The notes under the pieces: model-generated
Databases searched by the model: none
The model's input: the letters and a program-made list of their open reading frames with translations, nothing else
Told to the model about the DNA's origin: nothing
In this document: positions 1-8,953 of the stretch, piece after piece
Position numbering within the stretch: position 1 is the stretch's first letter
Layout of the letters: each line of letters starts with the position of its first letter
Position numbers and translations under genes: made by a program
NCBI GenBank assembly: GCA_017503075.1
Contig: JAFVTU010000019.1
Span: 62,001 to 126,000, forward strand
Reading direction: 5' to 3'
Origin: Paludibacteraceae bacterium
GTDB lineage: Bacteria > Bacteroidota > Bacteroidia > Bacteroidales > Paludibacteraceae
Length of the DNA: 64,000 nucleotides

Positions 1-267
1 CCTGCCTCTACCTTGCGATATTGGGAAGATCAATTTGAACAACTAGCACCATATAAAGACAAAGCTGGGAATAGATATTATACGCTAAAAGACATTGAAC
101 TTATCAAACAAATCAAGTATATTCGTAACGAACTACATATAACACGTATCCAAGCTATCAAAAATCAACTTAAAAATAATTCCCAAAAGATTGATATACG
201 CCAACGAGTTAGCGAGATTCTTCAGCAAGTACGAACTGAATTGGTAGAAATTAAAAGGAATTTATAA
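1..267 (+). CDS. MerR-family transcriptional regulator, 5' end cut by window edge
   Basis: The frame is open from base 1 and reads PASTLRYWEDQFEQL, so the true start lies left of the window; the apparent TTG start at 13 is inside the gene. The visible part is the second half of a MerR-type winged helix (STLRYWE recognition region, then a KAGNRYYT wing and the DIELIKQIKYI helix), followed by a short helical tail. In this family the N-terminal domain binds the promoter spacer and the C-terminal helix dimerises. The tail is too short to carry an effector domain. No neighbour to the left is visible, so the target cannot be inferred. The missing part is probably about 20 residues. Confidence 0.75.
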   Translation, partial: PASTLRYWEDQFEQLAPYKDKAGNRYYTLKDIELIKQIKYIRNELHITRIQAIKNQLKNNSQKIDIRQRVSEILQQVRTELVEIKRNL

Positions 268-283
268 TAAAAATAGATAAATA

Positions 284-315
284 TTTGCACATAGGTGTTT
301 TTTTTACTAACTTTG
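284..315 (+). promoter_or_regulatory. Bacteroidota-type promoter for the lipoprotein pair
   Basis: TTTG at 284-287, a 20-bp spacer, then TAACTTTG at 308-315. This matches the -33/-7 consensus of the Bacteroidota primary sigma factor and places the transcript start about 15 bp before the ATG at 334. Confidence 0.75.
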
Positions 316-333
316 CAGCAAAAAAAAATAAAT

Positions 334-861
334 ATGTTAAGAAATATTCATAAAGCATTATATTGTACTATGTTGCTCACCGCAACACTTCTTGTAGCTT
401 GTCAAAAGCAACCACAAAAAGTAAGACATCTAAACGAAAAGAAAACAGATTCTACAATGCTAGCGCAAATGCAACTCAACATTCATTTGGCAGATGCAGC
501 AGACAAAGTTTGTAGAGAATTTGTGCAAAATGACTCTACGATATATGCTATGGATGATTTTGGATTTTGGTACGCAAAAACCATTTCAAGCACTTCCTCT
601 GATTCCATACAACAGGGGCAAGAAATTCCATTACATATCCAAATAAGCGAAATCAGAGGAACATTAATTTCGGATATTAAATATCAATATATCATGGGAA
701 GCGGTGAACTGCCAACTGCAATTACCCGCTCATTAAAAATGATGTGCATAGGCGACCAAATGCATATAGTAGCACCATGGTACACCGCCTACGGAGTAGA
801 AGGAACCAAAATTATCAAACCCTATAGTAATTTGTTTATAATTATTACAATAGAACAATGA
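334..861 (+). CDS. FKBP-like lipoprotein (GldI/PPIase type)
   Basis: The 175-residue protein starts with a lipoprotein signal peptide whose lipobox is LLVAC, so it should be anchored in a membrane facing the periplasm or surface. The start at 334 is chosen because the promoter -7 box lies at 308-315, which excludes the upstream in-frame start at 295. The C-terminal half (SLKMMCIGDQMHIVAPWYTAYG, then an IIITIEQ end strand) resembles the closing part of FKBP-type peptidyl-prolyl isomerases such as GldI. The family assignment rests on this pattern alone. The stop overlaps the next start (ATGA at 858-861), so the two lipoproteins are probably translated as a coupled pair. Confidence 0.65.
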   Translation: MLRNIHKALYCTMLLTATLLVACQKQPQKVRHLNEKKTDSTMLAQMQLNIHLADAADKVCREFVQNDSTIYAMDDFGFWYAKTISSTSSDSIQQGQEIPLHIQISEIRGTLISDIKYQYIMGSGELPTAITRSLKMMCIGDQMHIVAPWYTAYGVEGTKIIKPYSNLFIIITIEQ

Positions 862-1415
862 AACTAAAAATAAAAATAATACTTTTCGCTTTTGTAGTAC
901 TATTCTTAGGTGCTTGTCAAAATAACAATGTCTATTCTGATCTTCTAAAAGCAGAGCGGCAATTAATAGAATCATATATCCAACGCCAAGGCATCCAAGT
1001 ATGGGACACACTTCCTACCGATAATGAGTGGGGTGAAAAGGTTTATTATCGTGTACCAGATGCTGACAACTTCTATTTCCATTTGGTCAAGAGGGGCGAT
1101 ACGACTCAATCACCTATACAAGAAAAAGAAAGTGTACTACTTCGTTTCAAACGTTATACTTTAGATGTATATGCCGATACTCTCTATAATTGGACGACAC
1201 AAGATAGCCCCAAACCTATTAATTTTGTGTATTATTCTAATTTCAATAGGGTGACTACTGACCAAACATGCAAAGGATGGTTACTTGCTGTTAAATATAT
1301 GGTTTATCCTGGGGCACAATGCAAGATCATATGTCCTAGCAAGATGGGATTCGACGAAGAAAACAACACAGTAACACCATATGGATATGATTTAAAAATA
1401 AAAAAAAGATATTAA
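858..1415 (+). CDS. DUF4827-type lipoprotein
   Basis: A 185-residue protein with a signal peptide ending in the lipobox FLGAC. The segment YSDLLKAERQLIESYIQRQGI followed by a YYRVPDADNFYFHLVKRGD strand resembles the DUF4827 family, lipoproteins with an FKBP-like fold found almost only in Bacteroidales. The late segment GWLLAVKYMVYPGAQCKIICPSKMG again looks like an FKBP core strand-loop. It overlaps the preceding lipoprotein by 4 bp, and glmM follows after 6 bp, suggesting one operon. The biological role is unknown. The family name is from recollection of the pattern. Confidence 0.65.
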   Translation: MKLKIKIILFAFVVLFLGACQNNNVYSDLLKAERQLIESYIQRQGIQVWDTLPTDNEWGEKVYYRVPDADNFYFHLVKRGDTTQSPIQEKESVLLRFKRYTLDVYADTLYNWTTQDSPKPINFVYYSNFNRVTTDQTCKGWLLAVKYMVYPGAQCKIICPSKMGFDEENNTVTPYGYDLKIKKRY

Positions 1416-1421
1416 CTCATT

Positions 1422-2804
1422 ATGGCACTTGTAAAAAGTATTTCAGGCATTCGCGGTACTATTGGTGGTCGCGTTGCAGAGGGCTTGAGCCCAGTAGATG
1501 TTGTTCGTTTCACAGCTGCATACGCTACCCAGCGTTTAGCAATGATTCCAGACAACAAGACAATCGTAGTAGGTCGTGATGCTCGTTTAAGCGGCGAAAT
1601 GGTTGACCAATTAGTATGCGGTACCCTTATCGGTATGGGTTACGATGTCATCAACATCGGTTTGGCAAGTACTCCAACCACCGAATTAGCAGTAACAGGT
1701 TTGGGCGCAGCAGGTGGTATTATTTTGACTGCTAGTCACAACCCTAAACAATGGAACGCACTGAAACTGCTCAACGAGAAGGGCGAATTCCTCAACGACC
1801 AAGAGGGTAAAGAAGTATTGGCTATCGCAGAGGCAGAAAACTTTAACTTTGCCGAAGTAGATGACCTCGGTCATATCACTCATCGCGACTATTTGCCAGA
1901 TCACGTTCGCGATGTGATGGCACTCGAGTTGGTGGATAAAGCTGCAATTGAAGCAAAGAACTATACTGTGGCTATTGATTGCGTAAACTCGGTTGGTGGT
2001 TTGGCTATTCCTGCTATACTCAAAGAGTTAGGTGTAAAGAATATCATCGAACTCAACTGTGAGCCAACTGGTCATTTTGCGCATAATCCAGAGCCAATCC
2101 CGCAAAACTTGACACAAATCTCTGACCTCATGCGCGAGGGCAAGGCTGATGTAGGTTTCGTGGTTGACCCAGACGTAGACCGCTTAGCAATCATCTGCGA
2201 GGATGGTGAGATGTTCGGCGAGGAGTACACACTTGTTTCCGTAGCAGACTATGTACTCAGCCACACTCCTGGTAATACCGTAAGTAACATGTCTTCTACA
2301 CGCGCACTCAGCGACGTGACTATCAAACATGGCGGCTCTTATAGCGCGAGTGCTGTCGGCGAGGTAAATGTTACTACAGAGATGAAGCGCACCAATGCTG
2401 TGATTGGTGGCGAGGGTAATGGTGGTGTCATCTACCCTACAAGCCACTATGGTCGTGATGCATTAGTAGGTATCGCACTCTTCCTCAGCAGCTTGGCACA
2501 AAAGGGTTGCAAGGTAAGCGAGCTTCGCGCTACTTTCCCTGACTACTGCATCTCTAAAAACCGTATCGACCTCACTCCAGAGATTGATGTGGACAAAGTG
2601 TTGGAGGCTGTGAAAGGCAAATTTGCTGGCGAGCGTATCAACGACCGCGATGGTGTGAAGATTGACTTTGCTGATGGTTGGGTACATCTCCGCAAATCCA
2701 ACACCGAGCCAATCATCCGTGTTTATTCGGAGGCTGCCACTATGGAGGAGGCAGACGAATTGGCCAAGAAAGTGATTGACGTTGTTTGGGCAGTTGTAGG
2801 CTAA
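1422..2804 (+). CDS. glmM: Phosphoglucosamine mutase / phosphohexomutase
   Basis: A 460-residue alpha-D-phosphohexomutase. GlmM interconverts glucosamine-6-phosphate and glucosamine-1-phosphate in the cytosol, feeding UDP-GlcNAc for peptidoglycan and LPS. All four family signatures are present: the phosphoserine loop ILTASHNP near residue 103, the Mg-binding DPDVDRLA near 250, the sugar-binding GEGNGG near 329 and the phosphate-binding RKSNTEPIIR near 424. Length is normal for the family. A phosphomannomutase activity cannot be excluded, since the same superfamily covers both; the Bacteroides orthologue is usually called GlmM. Its stop TAA shares bases with the ATG of surE (TAATG), implying coupled translation. 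Confidence 0.85.
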   Translation: MALVKSISGIRGTIGGRVAEGLSPVDVVRFTAAYATQRLAMIPDNKTIVVGRDARLSGEMVDQLVCGTLIGMGYDVINIGLASTPTTELAVTGLGAAGGIILTASHNPKQWNALKLLNEKGEFLNDQEGKEVLAIAEAENFNFAEVDDLGHITHRDYLPDHVRDVMALELVDKAAIEAKNYTVAIDCVNSVGGLAIPAILKELGVKNIIELNCEPTGHFAHNPEPIPQNLTQISDLMREGKADVGFVVDPDVDRLAIICEDGEMFGEEYTLVSVADYVLSHTPGNTVSNMSSTRALSDVTIKHGGSYSASAVGEVNVTTEMKRTNAVIGGEGNGGVIYPTSHYGRDALVGIALFLSSLAQKGCKVSELRATFPDYCISKNRIDLTPEIDVDKVLEAVKGKFAGERINDRDGVKIDFADGWVHLRKSNTEPIIRVYSEAATMEEADELAKKVIDVVWAVVG

Positions 2805-3562
2805 TGGAGATCCTCATTACCAACGATGATGGTTGGGGAGCAAAAGGCATCCTCACACTCGTACGCATCTTGACCCAACTGGGGCACGTGACAGTCGTTG
2901 CCCCAGATGGGCCACGTAGTGGAATGAGCAATGCCATCAGCGTACAACAACCCATGTATCTCCATCCTCTCAACGACCCCAATTGGGGTGCAGAAGAATG
3001 GCATAAAAATGCTACTATCTACACTACGAATGGTACACCTAGCGACTGCGTAAAACTGGCTCTGGATGTGTTATTCGAAGGCGACCCTGCGCGCATTAAC
3101 TTGCTTGCTAGTGGTATCAACCATGGTTCTAATGCTGCTATTAATGTGATCTATTCTGGTACCATGGGTGCATGCTTTGTGGGGGCTGAACATGCCATAC
3201 CTTCAATTGGATATTCACTTGACGACCATAATCCAGACGCTGATTTTAGCTATTTTGAGTCATATATACTTGAACTCACACGCCATCTCCTCGAAGAGGG
3301 TATGCCATACGGAGTTTGCTATAACATCAATGCACCTGTTGGCGAATTGCAAGGTGTTCGTTGGACACGCCAATGCCGTGGATTTTGGCAAAAAGAAATG
3401 GAAGAACGCGTGGACGAAAATGGAGAGAAATACTATTGGTTGACTGGAGAATTTGTCAATATCGAACCTGAAGCAAAGGATACGGATATTTGGGCTATGA
3501 ATAATCACTATGTCAGTGTACAACCTTGCACTATAGATCAAACCGCCTACGCAGAAATTTGA
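2804..3562 (+). CDS. surE: 5'/3'-nucleotidase SurE
   Basis: The 252-residue product matches SurE, a cytosolic metal-dependent phosphatase acting on nucleoside monophosphates. It starts MEILITNDDG, where the paired aspartates at residues 8-9 are metal ligands; the SGMSN serine loop (about 39-43) and SGINHGSN asparagine loop (about 97-104) complete the site. The start is the ATG at 2804, overlapping the glmM stop. In-frame codons upstream (from 2786) lie inside glmM and break the family's N-terminus. The C-terminal region with the WTRQCRGFW segment is typical of the Bacteroidales form. The next reading frame overlaps its end. Confidence 0.93.
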   Translation: MEILITNDDGWGAKGILTLVRILTQLGHVTVVAPDGPRSGMSNAISVQQPMYLHPLNDPNWGAEEWHKNATIYTTNGTPSDCVKLALDVLFEGDPARINLLASGINHGSNAAINVIYSGTMGACFVGAEHAIPSIGYSLDDHNPDADFSYFESYILELTRHLLEEGMPYGVCYNINAPVGELQGVRWTRQCRGFWQKEMEERVDENGEKYYWLTGEFVNIEPEAKDTDIWAMNNHYVSVQPCTIDQTAYAEI

Positions 3563-3830
3563 TAAATATTGGATTGGTATCCTACTAGGGCTAGTTTTAC
3601 CAGCTCTAGTAGGATATATTTATATCGAACGCTTCAATTTGTGGTATACCTTTCAAGCGTTTGATATAGATGTGATGGGCGGAGTAGTAAGCAAAATTCT
3701 ACAAGTGGGCATCTTTCCCAACCTAGCTCTGCTGTTTGTATTTTACACCCTTGAGATGTGGCGCTTAGCAAAAGGAGTGCTATTGGCAGCTCTACCATAC
3801 CTCATCGCTAGTATCGTGTTTATGACATAA
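3537..3830 (+). CDS. Small membrane protein between surE and lpxB, start unclear
   Basis: A conserved-looking membrane protein reads from inside the end of surE to the stop at 3828-3830. The open frame from 3537 (directly after an in-frame stop) encodes a polar start with QKFDKYW, a strong hydrophobic helix (IGILLGLVLPALVGYIYI), a short hydrophilic loop and a C-terminal pair of helices (NLALLFVFY, then VLLAALPYLIASIVF). There is no ATG or GTG in this frame; the only common start is a TTG at 3639, which would remove the first helix. A start at ATC 3537 or ATT 3573 would keep the whole protein. A similarly placed small membrane protein is common between surE and lpxB in Bacteroidales. Function unknown. 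Confidence 0.55.
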   Translation: MKPPTQKFDKYWIGILLGLVLPALVGYIYIERFNLWYTFQAFDIDVMGGVVSKILQVGIFPNLALLFVFYTLEMWRLAKGVLLAALPYLIASIVFMT

Positions 3831-3869
3831 TTCATTATAACGGTTTAGGATTCTCTTAGTATAGGTGAT

Positions 3870-4973
3870 ATGAAATTCTTTCTTATAGCTGGCGAAGCAT
3901 CGGGTGACTTGCATGCCTCTAATCTTATGAAGGCATTACGAGTCAAAGATCCACAAGCAATGTTTGTGGGTTTAGGGGGCGATAAAATGCGCGAAGAGGG
4001 TTGCGATATTCGCGTAGACTACCGCGAAATGGCATATATGGGTTTTGTAGCAGTATTGCAAAATTTGGATAAAGTAAAGCGCAATTTCCGTATTGCCAAA
4101 CAATCGCTATTAGAACAAAAGCCCAATGTACTCATTCTTATCGACTACCCATCCTTCAATCTCAAGATAGCCAAGTTCTGCAAAAAGCACCTGCCTAATA
4201 CACGCATCATTTATTATATTCCACCTAAGATTTGGGCGTGGAAAAAGTGGCGTATACACAATATCGCTAAATATTGCGATAATATATTAGGTATCTTCCC
4301 CTTTGAGCCTAATTTCTATGCCAAATATGGTTACAAGTGCCATTATGTAGGCAACCCAACAGCTGATTGTATCCGAGAATTCACCTCTACAACACAAACC
4401 ATACACCACACCAACACAATTGCTATTCTACCTGGTTCACGACGCAGCGAAATAAGCCATTGTTTGCCTACCATGCTAGAGGCTGCAAGAGCAGTAGCCA
4501 AGAATAAATACCAAATCATTGTAGCCGCAGCTCCTGGTATTGATGACTCATTCTACCAAACATACCTCGAAAACGAGATACTAACGCGCACCCCTTACGC
4601 TACCCTTGCGCAAGCCAAGGCCGCTGTTGTTAACTCAGGAACAGCCACACTTGAGACTGCCCTAATCGGATGCCCACAAACGGCCGTTTATCATGTAGCA
4701 GGCAGCAAATATCTAGAAAAATTTTTGCGCCCAATCATGTTTAGCATACCTAATTTTACACTGGTAAACATCATCTCTAAGCAAGAGATTATTCAAGAAC
4801 TAATCGCTAGCCGATTCACCCAGGAGAATGTAACCAACGAACTCCAGCGTTTGCTTCACGACAATGCCTATCGTGAACAAATGCAAGCCAATTACCTCCA
4901 TCTATGGAACATACTCGGCAACAATTCCGCATCCGAAACTGCTGCCGAGCAAATTATTACAACTGTCAACTAA
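3870..4973 (+). CDS. lpxB: Lipid-A-disaccharide synthase
   Basis: A 367-residue glycosyltransferase of the LpxB (GT19) family, joining UDP-2,3-diacylglucosamine to lipid X on the inner face of the cytoplasmic membrane during lipid A synthesis. The N-terminal GEASGDLHASNL loop (residues 8-19), MGFVAVL, IIYYIPPKIWAWKKWR and the C-terminal NSGTATLETALIGCP sugar-nucleotide loop are characteristic. A repetitive stretch at about 4383-4425 encodes STTQTIHHTNT just before ILPGSRRSEI, where relatives usually have only a short linker; it resembles the word-type insertions seen elsewhere in the window. Ten bases separate its stop from the convergent protease gene. Confidence 0.93.
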   Translation: MKFFLIAGEASGDLHASNLMKALRVKDPQAMFVGLGGDKMREEGCDIRVDYREMAYMGFVAVLQNLDKVKRNFRIAKQSLLEQKPNVLILIDYPSFNLKIAKFCKKHLPNTRIIYYIPPKIWAWKKWRIHNIAKYCDNILGIFPFEPNFYAKYGYKCHYVGNPTADCIREFTSTTQTIHHTNTIAILPGSRRSEISHCLPTMLEAARAVAKNKYQIIVAAAPGIDDSFYQTYLENEILTRTPYATLAQAKAAVVNSGTATLETALIGCPQTAVYHVAGSKYLEKFLRPIMFSIPNFTLVNIISKQEIIQELIASRFTQENVTNELQRLLHDNAYREQMQANYLHLWNILGNNSASETAAEQIITTVN

Positions 4974-4983
4974 AAATAATCCC

Positions 4984-6597
4984 TTATTTCGTCAATTCTT
5001 CTACTGCTTTTTTGGTAATATCATCATCACGCTCGAAGAGAGGGAAGAAGCCTTCATCATTCAATATATTGCGCACGATATATGCGTTCACTAAACGCAC
5101 CAACAATGGTTTGGATTTCGCCAATTGTTCGGGATTAGGCTCTACACCTTTCTCCTTGGCAAAAGCTACGAATTCATCGAGCCAATTCGCTTTCAGCAGG
5201 TGCTTCTCCAACGATTGCCAATCTTTGTATTTGCTCAGTTCTTTGCGATGGCGATCGGTGTATTGATATGCAAACTGATACGTATAGGCGCGATTGACTA
5301 CTTGATTAAAATATGGTGTATAGAGCGTTGTATCTCGACCAACAAACACATCTGGCATGATTCCGCCGCCACCACGTACTACGCGACCTTTCTTAGTCAA
5401 ATATACGGTGGAATCGGCAATTTGTACACTATCCGCCGAGTAGAACTCGCCATGCTCGAAGCGGTTGAGGAGGTCCATAGCATAGTCCTCTCCCTCGCCC
5501 ATCTTATATGGTTTTTGGATGGAGCGTCCCGATGGTGTATAGTAGCGGGCCACAGTTAGACGGATGGCACTACCATCAGCAAATGGTATCTGCTGTTGCA
5601 CTAGTCCTTTACCAAACGAGCGACGTCCAATGATAGTAGCGCGGTCGTTGTCCTGCATAGCACCTGCGAAAATCTCACTGGCAGAGGCAGAGAAATTATC
5701 TATCAGCACCACCAATTTTTCTCGTTGGAATCGGCCTGAACCGTTGGCTCTTGCCTCATAACGAGGATAAGCACGACCTTCGGAATAGACAATCATATCG
5801 CCCTTGCTCAGGAACTCATTTGCCATCTTGATAGCTTGATCCATATATCCGCCTGAGTTCTCGCGCAAGTCCACAATATACGAAGTGGCACCTTGTCCTT
5901 TCAGCGATGCCATGGCAGAAATGAATTCATCATATGTGTTCTCGCCAAACCGATTCACACGCACAAATCCTATCTTTTGTCCTTTCTCTTCGATGATAAA
6001 CTTAGCATCCACCGAGTGAATAGGAATATCGCCACGGGTGATGGTAAAGTCATACACTTCGTTCGAACCACTTCGCATCACGCCAATCTTTACTTCAGTA
6101 CCTTTAGGACCACGCAAAGCATGCATCACTTTTTCATTGGTGATAGTTTTGCCCGTAAAGTTCGAGTCATTGACCATCACAATCTTGTCGCCAGCCAACA
6201 CACCCACGCCTTCGCATGGACCGCCCGAAATGACAGCCACCACTTGTACGGTGTCGTTTTGAATGGAAAACTGCACACCAATGCCAGAGAAAGATGCAGA
6301 AAGTTCGGAATTGACCATCTCCAAATCTTCTTTAGGGATATAGGCAGAGTGTGGGTCAAGGCGTTTAACAAGCTCCTGCATGACATCTTCAGTAATACTA
6401 TCTACATCTATTTCATCGACATAGGCCTGATTCATCAACTGAAGCAGTTGATCTACTTTTGACTCGGGTTGCTGAAAGAGTTGACCGTTTTGAATAAAGA
6501 AGCGTTGCGCATTCACCTTATTGGAAACAGCATTTCCGATAAGGAAACCTATCAACAGACAGGCAACGGTCAGGGTTGGGAATAAATACTTTTTCAT
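4984..6597 (-). CDS. C-terminal processing peptidase, S41 family
   Basis: A 537-residue CtpA/tail-specific-protease-type serine peptidase. Residues 1-30 form a signal/anchor helix (FPTLTVACLLIGFLIG), so it acts in the periplasm. A PDZ domain spans roughly 85-170 (FSGIGVQF, VIVSGGP-like loop), followed by the S41 core. The catalytic serine lies in SASASEIFAGAMQDN near residue 305 and the catalytic lysine in RSFGKGLVQ about 24 residues later, the spacing expected for the Ser-Lys dyad. The extra C-terminal region (about 380-537) is the helical extension common in Bacteroidales S41 proteins. It follows the dCMP deaminase gene on the same strand with 21 bp between them. Confidence 0.9.
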   Translation of the reverse strand: MKKYLFPTLTVACLLIGFLIGNAVSNKVNAQRFFIQNGQLFQQPESKVDQLLQLMNQAYVDEIDVDSITEDVMQELVKRLDPHSAYIPKEDLEMVNSELSASFSGIGVQFSIQNDTVQVVAVISGGPCEGVGVLAGDKIVMVNDSNFTGKTITNEKVMHALRGPKGTEVKIGVMRSGSNEVYDFTITRGDIPIHSVDAKFIIEEKGQKIGFVRVNRFGENTYDEFISAMASLKGQGATSYIVDLRENSGGYMDQAIKMANEFLSKGDMIVYSEGRAYPRYEARANGSGRFQREKLVVLIDNFSASASEIFAGAMQDNDRATIIGRRSFGKGLVQQQIPFADGSAIRLTVARYYTPSGRSIQKPYKMGEGEDYAMDLLNRFEHGEFYSADSVQIADSTVYLTKKGRVVRGGGGIMPDVFVGRDTTLYTPYFNQVVNRAYTYQFAYQYTDRHRKELSKYKDWQSLEKHLLKANWLDEFVAFAKEKGVEPNPEQLAKSKPLLVRLVNAYIVRNILNDEGFFPLFERDDDITKKAVEELTK

Positions 6598-6618
6598 AGT
6601 TCTTTTGTTGGTTTTACG

Positions 6619-7038
6619 TTATTCTTGGTCAGGTAAAAATTCTACTTTCACTCCTGCTCGTTCGAGGAGTTCCACACCATCCATGATGCGGTATTTCTCG
6701 CCATAGACTACGCGCTTGATGCCCGATTGGATGATGAGTTTCGCGCACTCCATACATGGCGAAGCGGTCACATAGAGAGTTGCCCCTTCGCTGCTATTAT
6801 TGCTGCGGGCCACTTTGGTGAGTGCGTTAGCTTCTGCATGCAATACATATGGTTTGGATACATTATTCTCCTCGCAGATATTCTCGAAGCCACTGGGTGT
6901 ACCGTTGTAGCCATCAGAGATGATCATTTGGTCTTTGACTAATATGGCACCCACTTTGCGGCGAATGCAATAGCTATTTTCTGACCATGTGCGCGCCATG
7001 CGCATATAAAGGTAGTCACGTTGAGTTTGTTTGTCCAT
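6619..7038 (-). CDS. dCMP deaminase family protein (ComEB-like)
   Basis: A 139-residue zinc-dependent deaminase that converts dCMP to dUMP, a step toward dTTP. The zinc site is complete: HAEANAL (His ligand and catalytic Glu, near residue 67) and SPCMECAKLI (two Cys ligands, near residues 93-97). The N-terminal motif YLYMRMARTWSENSYCIRRKVGAILV is typical of the dCMP/ComEB branch. Length fits the family. It sits in a minus-strand run with the S41 protease downstream and mpl upstream; the mpl end and this start are separated by a short word array at 7043-7092. Confidence 0.88.
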   Translation of the reverse strand: MDKQTQRDYLYMRMARTWSENSYCIRRKVGAILVKDQMIISDGYNGTPSGFENICEENNVSKPYVLHAEANALTKVARSNNSSEGATLYVTASPCMECAKLIIQSGIKRVVYGEKYRIMDGVELLERAGVKVEFLPDQE

Positions 7039-7042
7039 AGGG

Positions 7043-7092
7043 GTATTGTGTAGAATTTTTAGTATTGTGTAGAATTGTTTAGCGTGGTGTGG
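7043..7092. repeat. Word array between mpl and dCMP deaminase genes
   Basis: The 16-mer containing TATTGTGTAGAATT occurs twice back to back (from 7043 and from 7061), followed by GCGTGGTGTGGTG. The array runs into the 3' end of mpl, so the last residues of Mpl (NDTTPR) are encoded by repeat sequence. Confidence 0.6.
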
Positions 7093-8416
7093 TGTCGTTA
7101 CTTATCAGTTCGCGGGCAAATTCGGGGATGTTGATGCCATCGAAAGTGCCCGAGGTCATCATCAAAAGTGCGGTGTTTTCGTACTTAATGGAACGAAGAC
7201 GTTGTTGCAGCATTTGACTATCTGTAAATACCTCTACATTTTTCGTGCCAAACGCATCACGGACAGCTTCGGCGGTGATAGGTGTGAGTTTCTTGTGCTC
7301 AATCACCTTCGGATTGAAGTACACCAATGCCACGTCCGCGTTCTCCATACAGCCCTCGTACTGAGGCAAGAAGTCTGCCATCAGACTGGAGAAGGTGTGC
7401 AACTCCATGGCTGCCACCAGTTGCTTTTCGGGGTAACGATCACGTACTGCATTAACCGTGGCACGGAGTTTACTTGGAGAGTGAGCGAAGTCCTTGTACG
7501 CTACGTTTTCGCCGATTTCATCGATAAGTTCGAGGCGGTTGCTCGCTCCCGTAAAAGTGGCTATCTCGCGGTAGAAGTCATCCAACGACACGCCAATCTG
7601 CTGGCAAGCCAATGCGGCCGCTTGTAGGTTTTCCATGTTGTGACGGCCGAAGATAGTCATCGCTATATCTCCTTGGTACGCCTCATATGGAAGTTGCAGT
7701 ATATCGGCTCGTGCGTGAGAGGCAATCTCGCACAAGTTGGTGTCATGCTTGTAGTAGATAAATGTGCCGTTTTCTTCGATTCCATCGACAAACTTACGGA
7801 AAGTGTCCACATATTCGGGGAACGTTGGGAACACGTTGATATGATCCCATGCTATACCTGTCAGTATCGCCACATGGGGGTGATACCAGAGGAATTTAGA
7901 GCGCAAGTCGAGCGGAGATGTTAGGTATTCGTCGCCCTCAAAAACGGCATACTTAGCGGTGTCTGATAGGCGTACCATGCGCTCGAAGCCCTCAATCTGT
8001 GCACCCACCATATAGTCGGCTTCGATACCCAAGTGTTGCAAGACATATAGAATCATAGAGGTGGTAGAGGTCTTGCCATGGCTTCCGCCTACTACGATAC
8101 GAATCTTATCTTTGGTTTGCTCGTAGAGATACTCGGGGAAAGAGTAAATCTTTATCCCCAACTCGCGTGCTCGTACCAATTCAGGGTTGTCCTCGCGCGC
8201 GTGCATACCTAAAATAATAGCATCAATATCAGAGGTGATATTCTCGGGGTGCCATCCCATCTCTTTGGGCAGGAGACCTGCCTCAAGAAGGTGAGTACGT
8301 GCAGGGTCGAAGATCTCATCATCCGACCCTGTCACGATATATCCTGCTTTGGTAGCCACCGCCATAGCCAAGTTGTGCATGGCAGCGCCGCCAATTGCGA
8401 TAAAGTGTATACGCAT
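7079..8416 (-). CDS. mpl: UDP-N-acetylmuramate:murein tripeptide ligase (Mpl)
   Basis: A 445-residue Mur-ligase family enzyme that ligates recycled L-Ala-gamma-D-Glu-mDAP tripeptide to UDP-MurNAc in the cytosol. The N-terminus MRIHFIAIGGAAMHNLAMA is the Mpl form of the MurC Rossmann motif. The ATP loop GGSHGKTSTT lies near residue 110; FEGDEYLTSPLDLRSKF and HINVFPT are central-domain signatures; the C-terminal domain has KDFAHSPSKLRATV, diagnostic for Mpl as opposed to MurC. The protein fits the theme of murein recycling seen at the epimerase/NlpC fusion and ldcA. A TTTG-type promoter (reading out of 8445-8452) precedes it. Confidence 0.88.
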   Translation of the reverse strand: MRIHFIAIGGAAMHNLAMAVATKAGYIVTGSDDEIFDPARTHLLEAGLLPKEMGWHPENITSDIDAIILGMHAREDNPELVRARELGIKIYSFPEYLYEQTKDKIRIVVGGSHGKTSTTSMILYVLQHLGIEADYMVGAQIEGFERMVRLSDTAKYAVFEGDEYLTSPLDLRSKFLWYHPHVAILTGIAWDHINVFPTFPEYVDTFRKFVDGIEENGTFIYYKHDTNLCEIASHARADILQLPYEAYQGDIAMTIFGRHNMENLQAAALACQQIGVSLDDFYREIATFTGASNRLELIDEIGENVAYKDFAHSPSKLRATVNAVRDRYPEKQLVAAMELHTFSSLMADFLPQYEGCMENADVALVYFNPKVIEHKKLTPITAEAVRDAFGTKNVEVFTDSQMLQQRLRSIKYENTALLMMTSGTFDGINIPEFARELISNDTTPR

Positions 8417-8435
8417 AGTTCTTTATTGCTGTTAA

Positions 8436-8735
8436 TTAGACTGCAAAGGTAGTGAAAAGTTTTGAGTTGTGCAAGATTTTGGCAATTTTTTCGTTATGCA
8501 ATGAAGTGTCACTCCTATCGCCACTCATTAGTACCTGGGGACAATTTGTCCCCACGAAGGATGCGAGTTGTTCATCCCTTTTTCGCATTTTCTTGAAATA
8601 GTCAGTAGGATTTACACTCTCAGCAAGAACTTGAATAACATCTAATACCGAGAAATACCATTTCTCTTGCACATCATCCCAGATAGTTCTAACCTTTTTC
8701 TCCTCAAAAAGTTTTATTGCTTCGTTTTGTCCCAT
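8436..8735 (-). pseudogene. Truncated Bro-N / DinD-like antirepressor fragment
   Basis: The first about 65 residues (IKLFEEKKVRTIWDDVQEKWYFSVLDVIQVL, then SVNPTDYFKKMRKRDEQL, then GTNCPQV) match the Bro-N domain found in phage antirepressors and in DinD-like proteins of Bacteroidota, which are normally 250 residues or more. After GTNCPQV the reading continues as an unrelated tail and ends inside the promoter region of mpl. So only the N-terminal domain survives. It has its own promoter (TACCTTTGC on the minus strand near 8757-8765). It is best read as a remnant of a mobile or phage-related gene, though a short expressed Bro-N peptide is possible. Confidence 0.7.
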
Positions 8736-8953
8736 AACATTAACTGAATTTATGCTGCAAAGGTACAGAAAAATTTGCAGATATGCAAGTTATGGTTTGT
8801 GAAATGATGATTTATTGGTGTGATTTGTATAAGAACTCTTTACTCGTATTGGGAATAAATATGCTACAAGTTAGGCGACCACTATAGGAGATCTGTGGGC
8901 TTTCTGTGGCTTTTGTGTTTCAAGTATTTGTGCCTCTATAATAATGATGCAAA

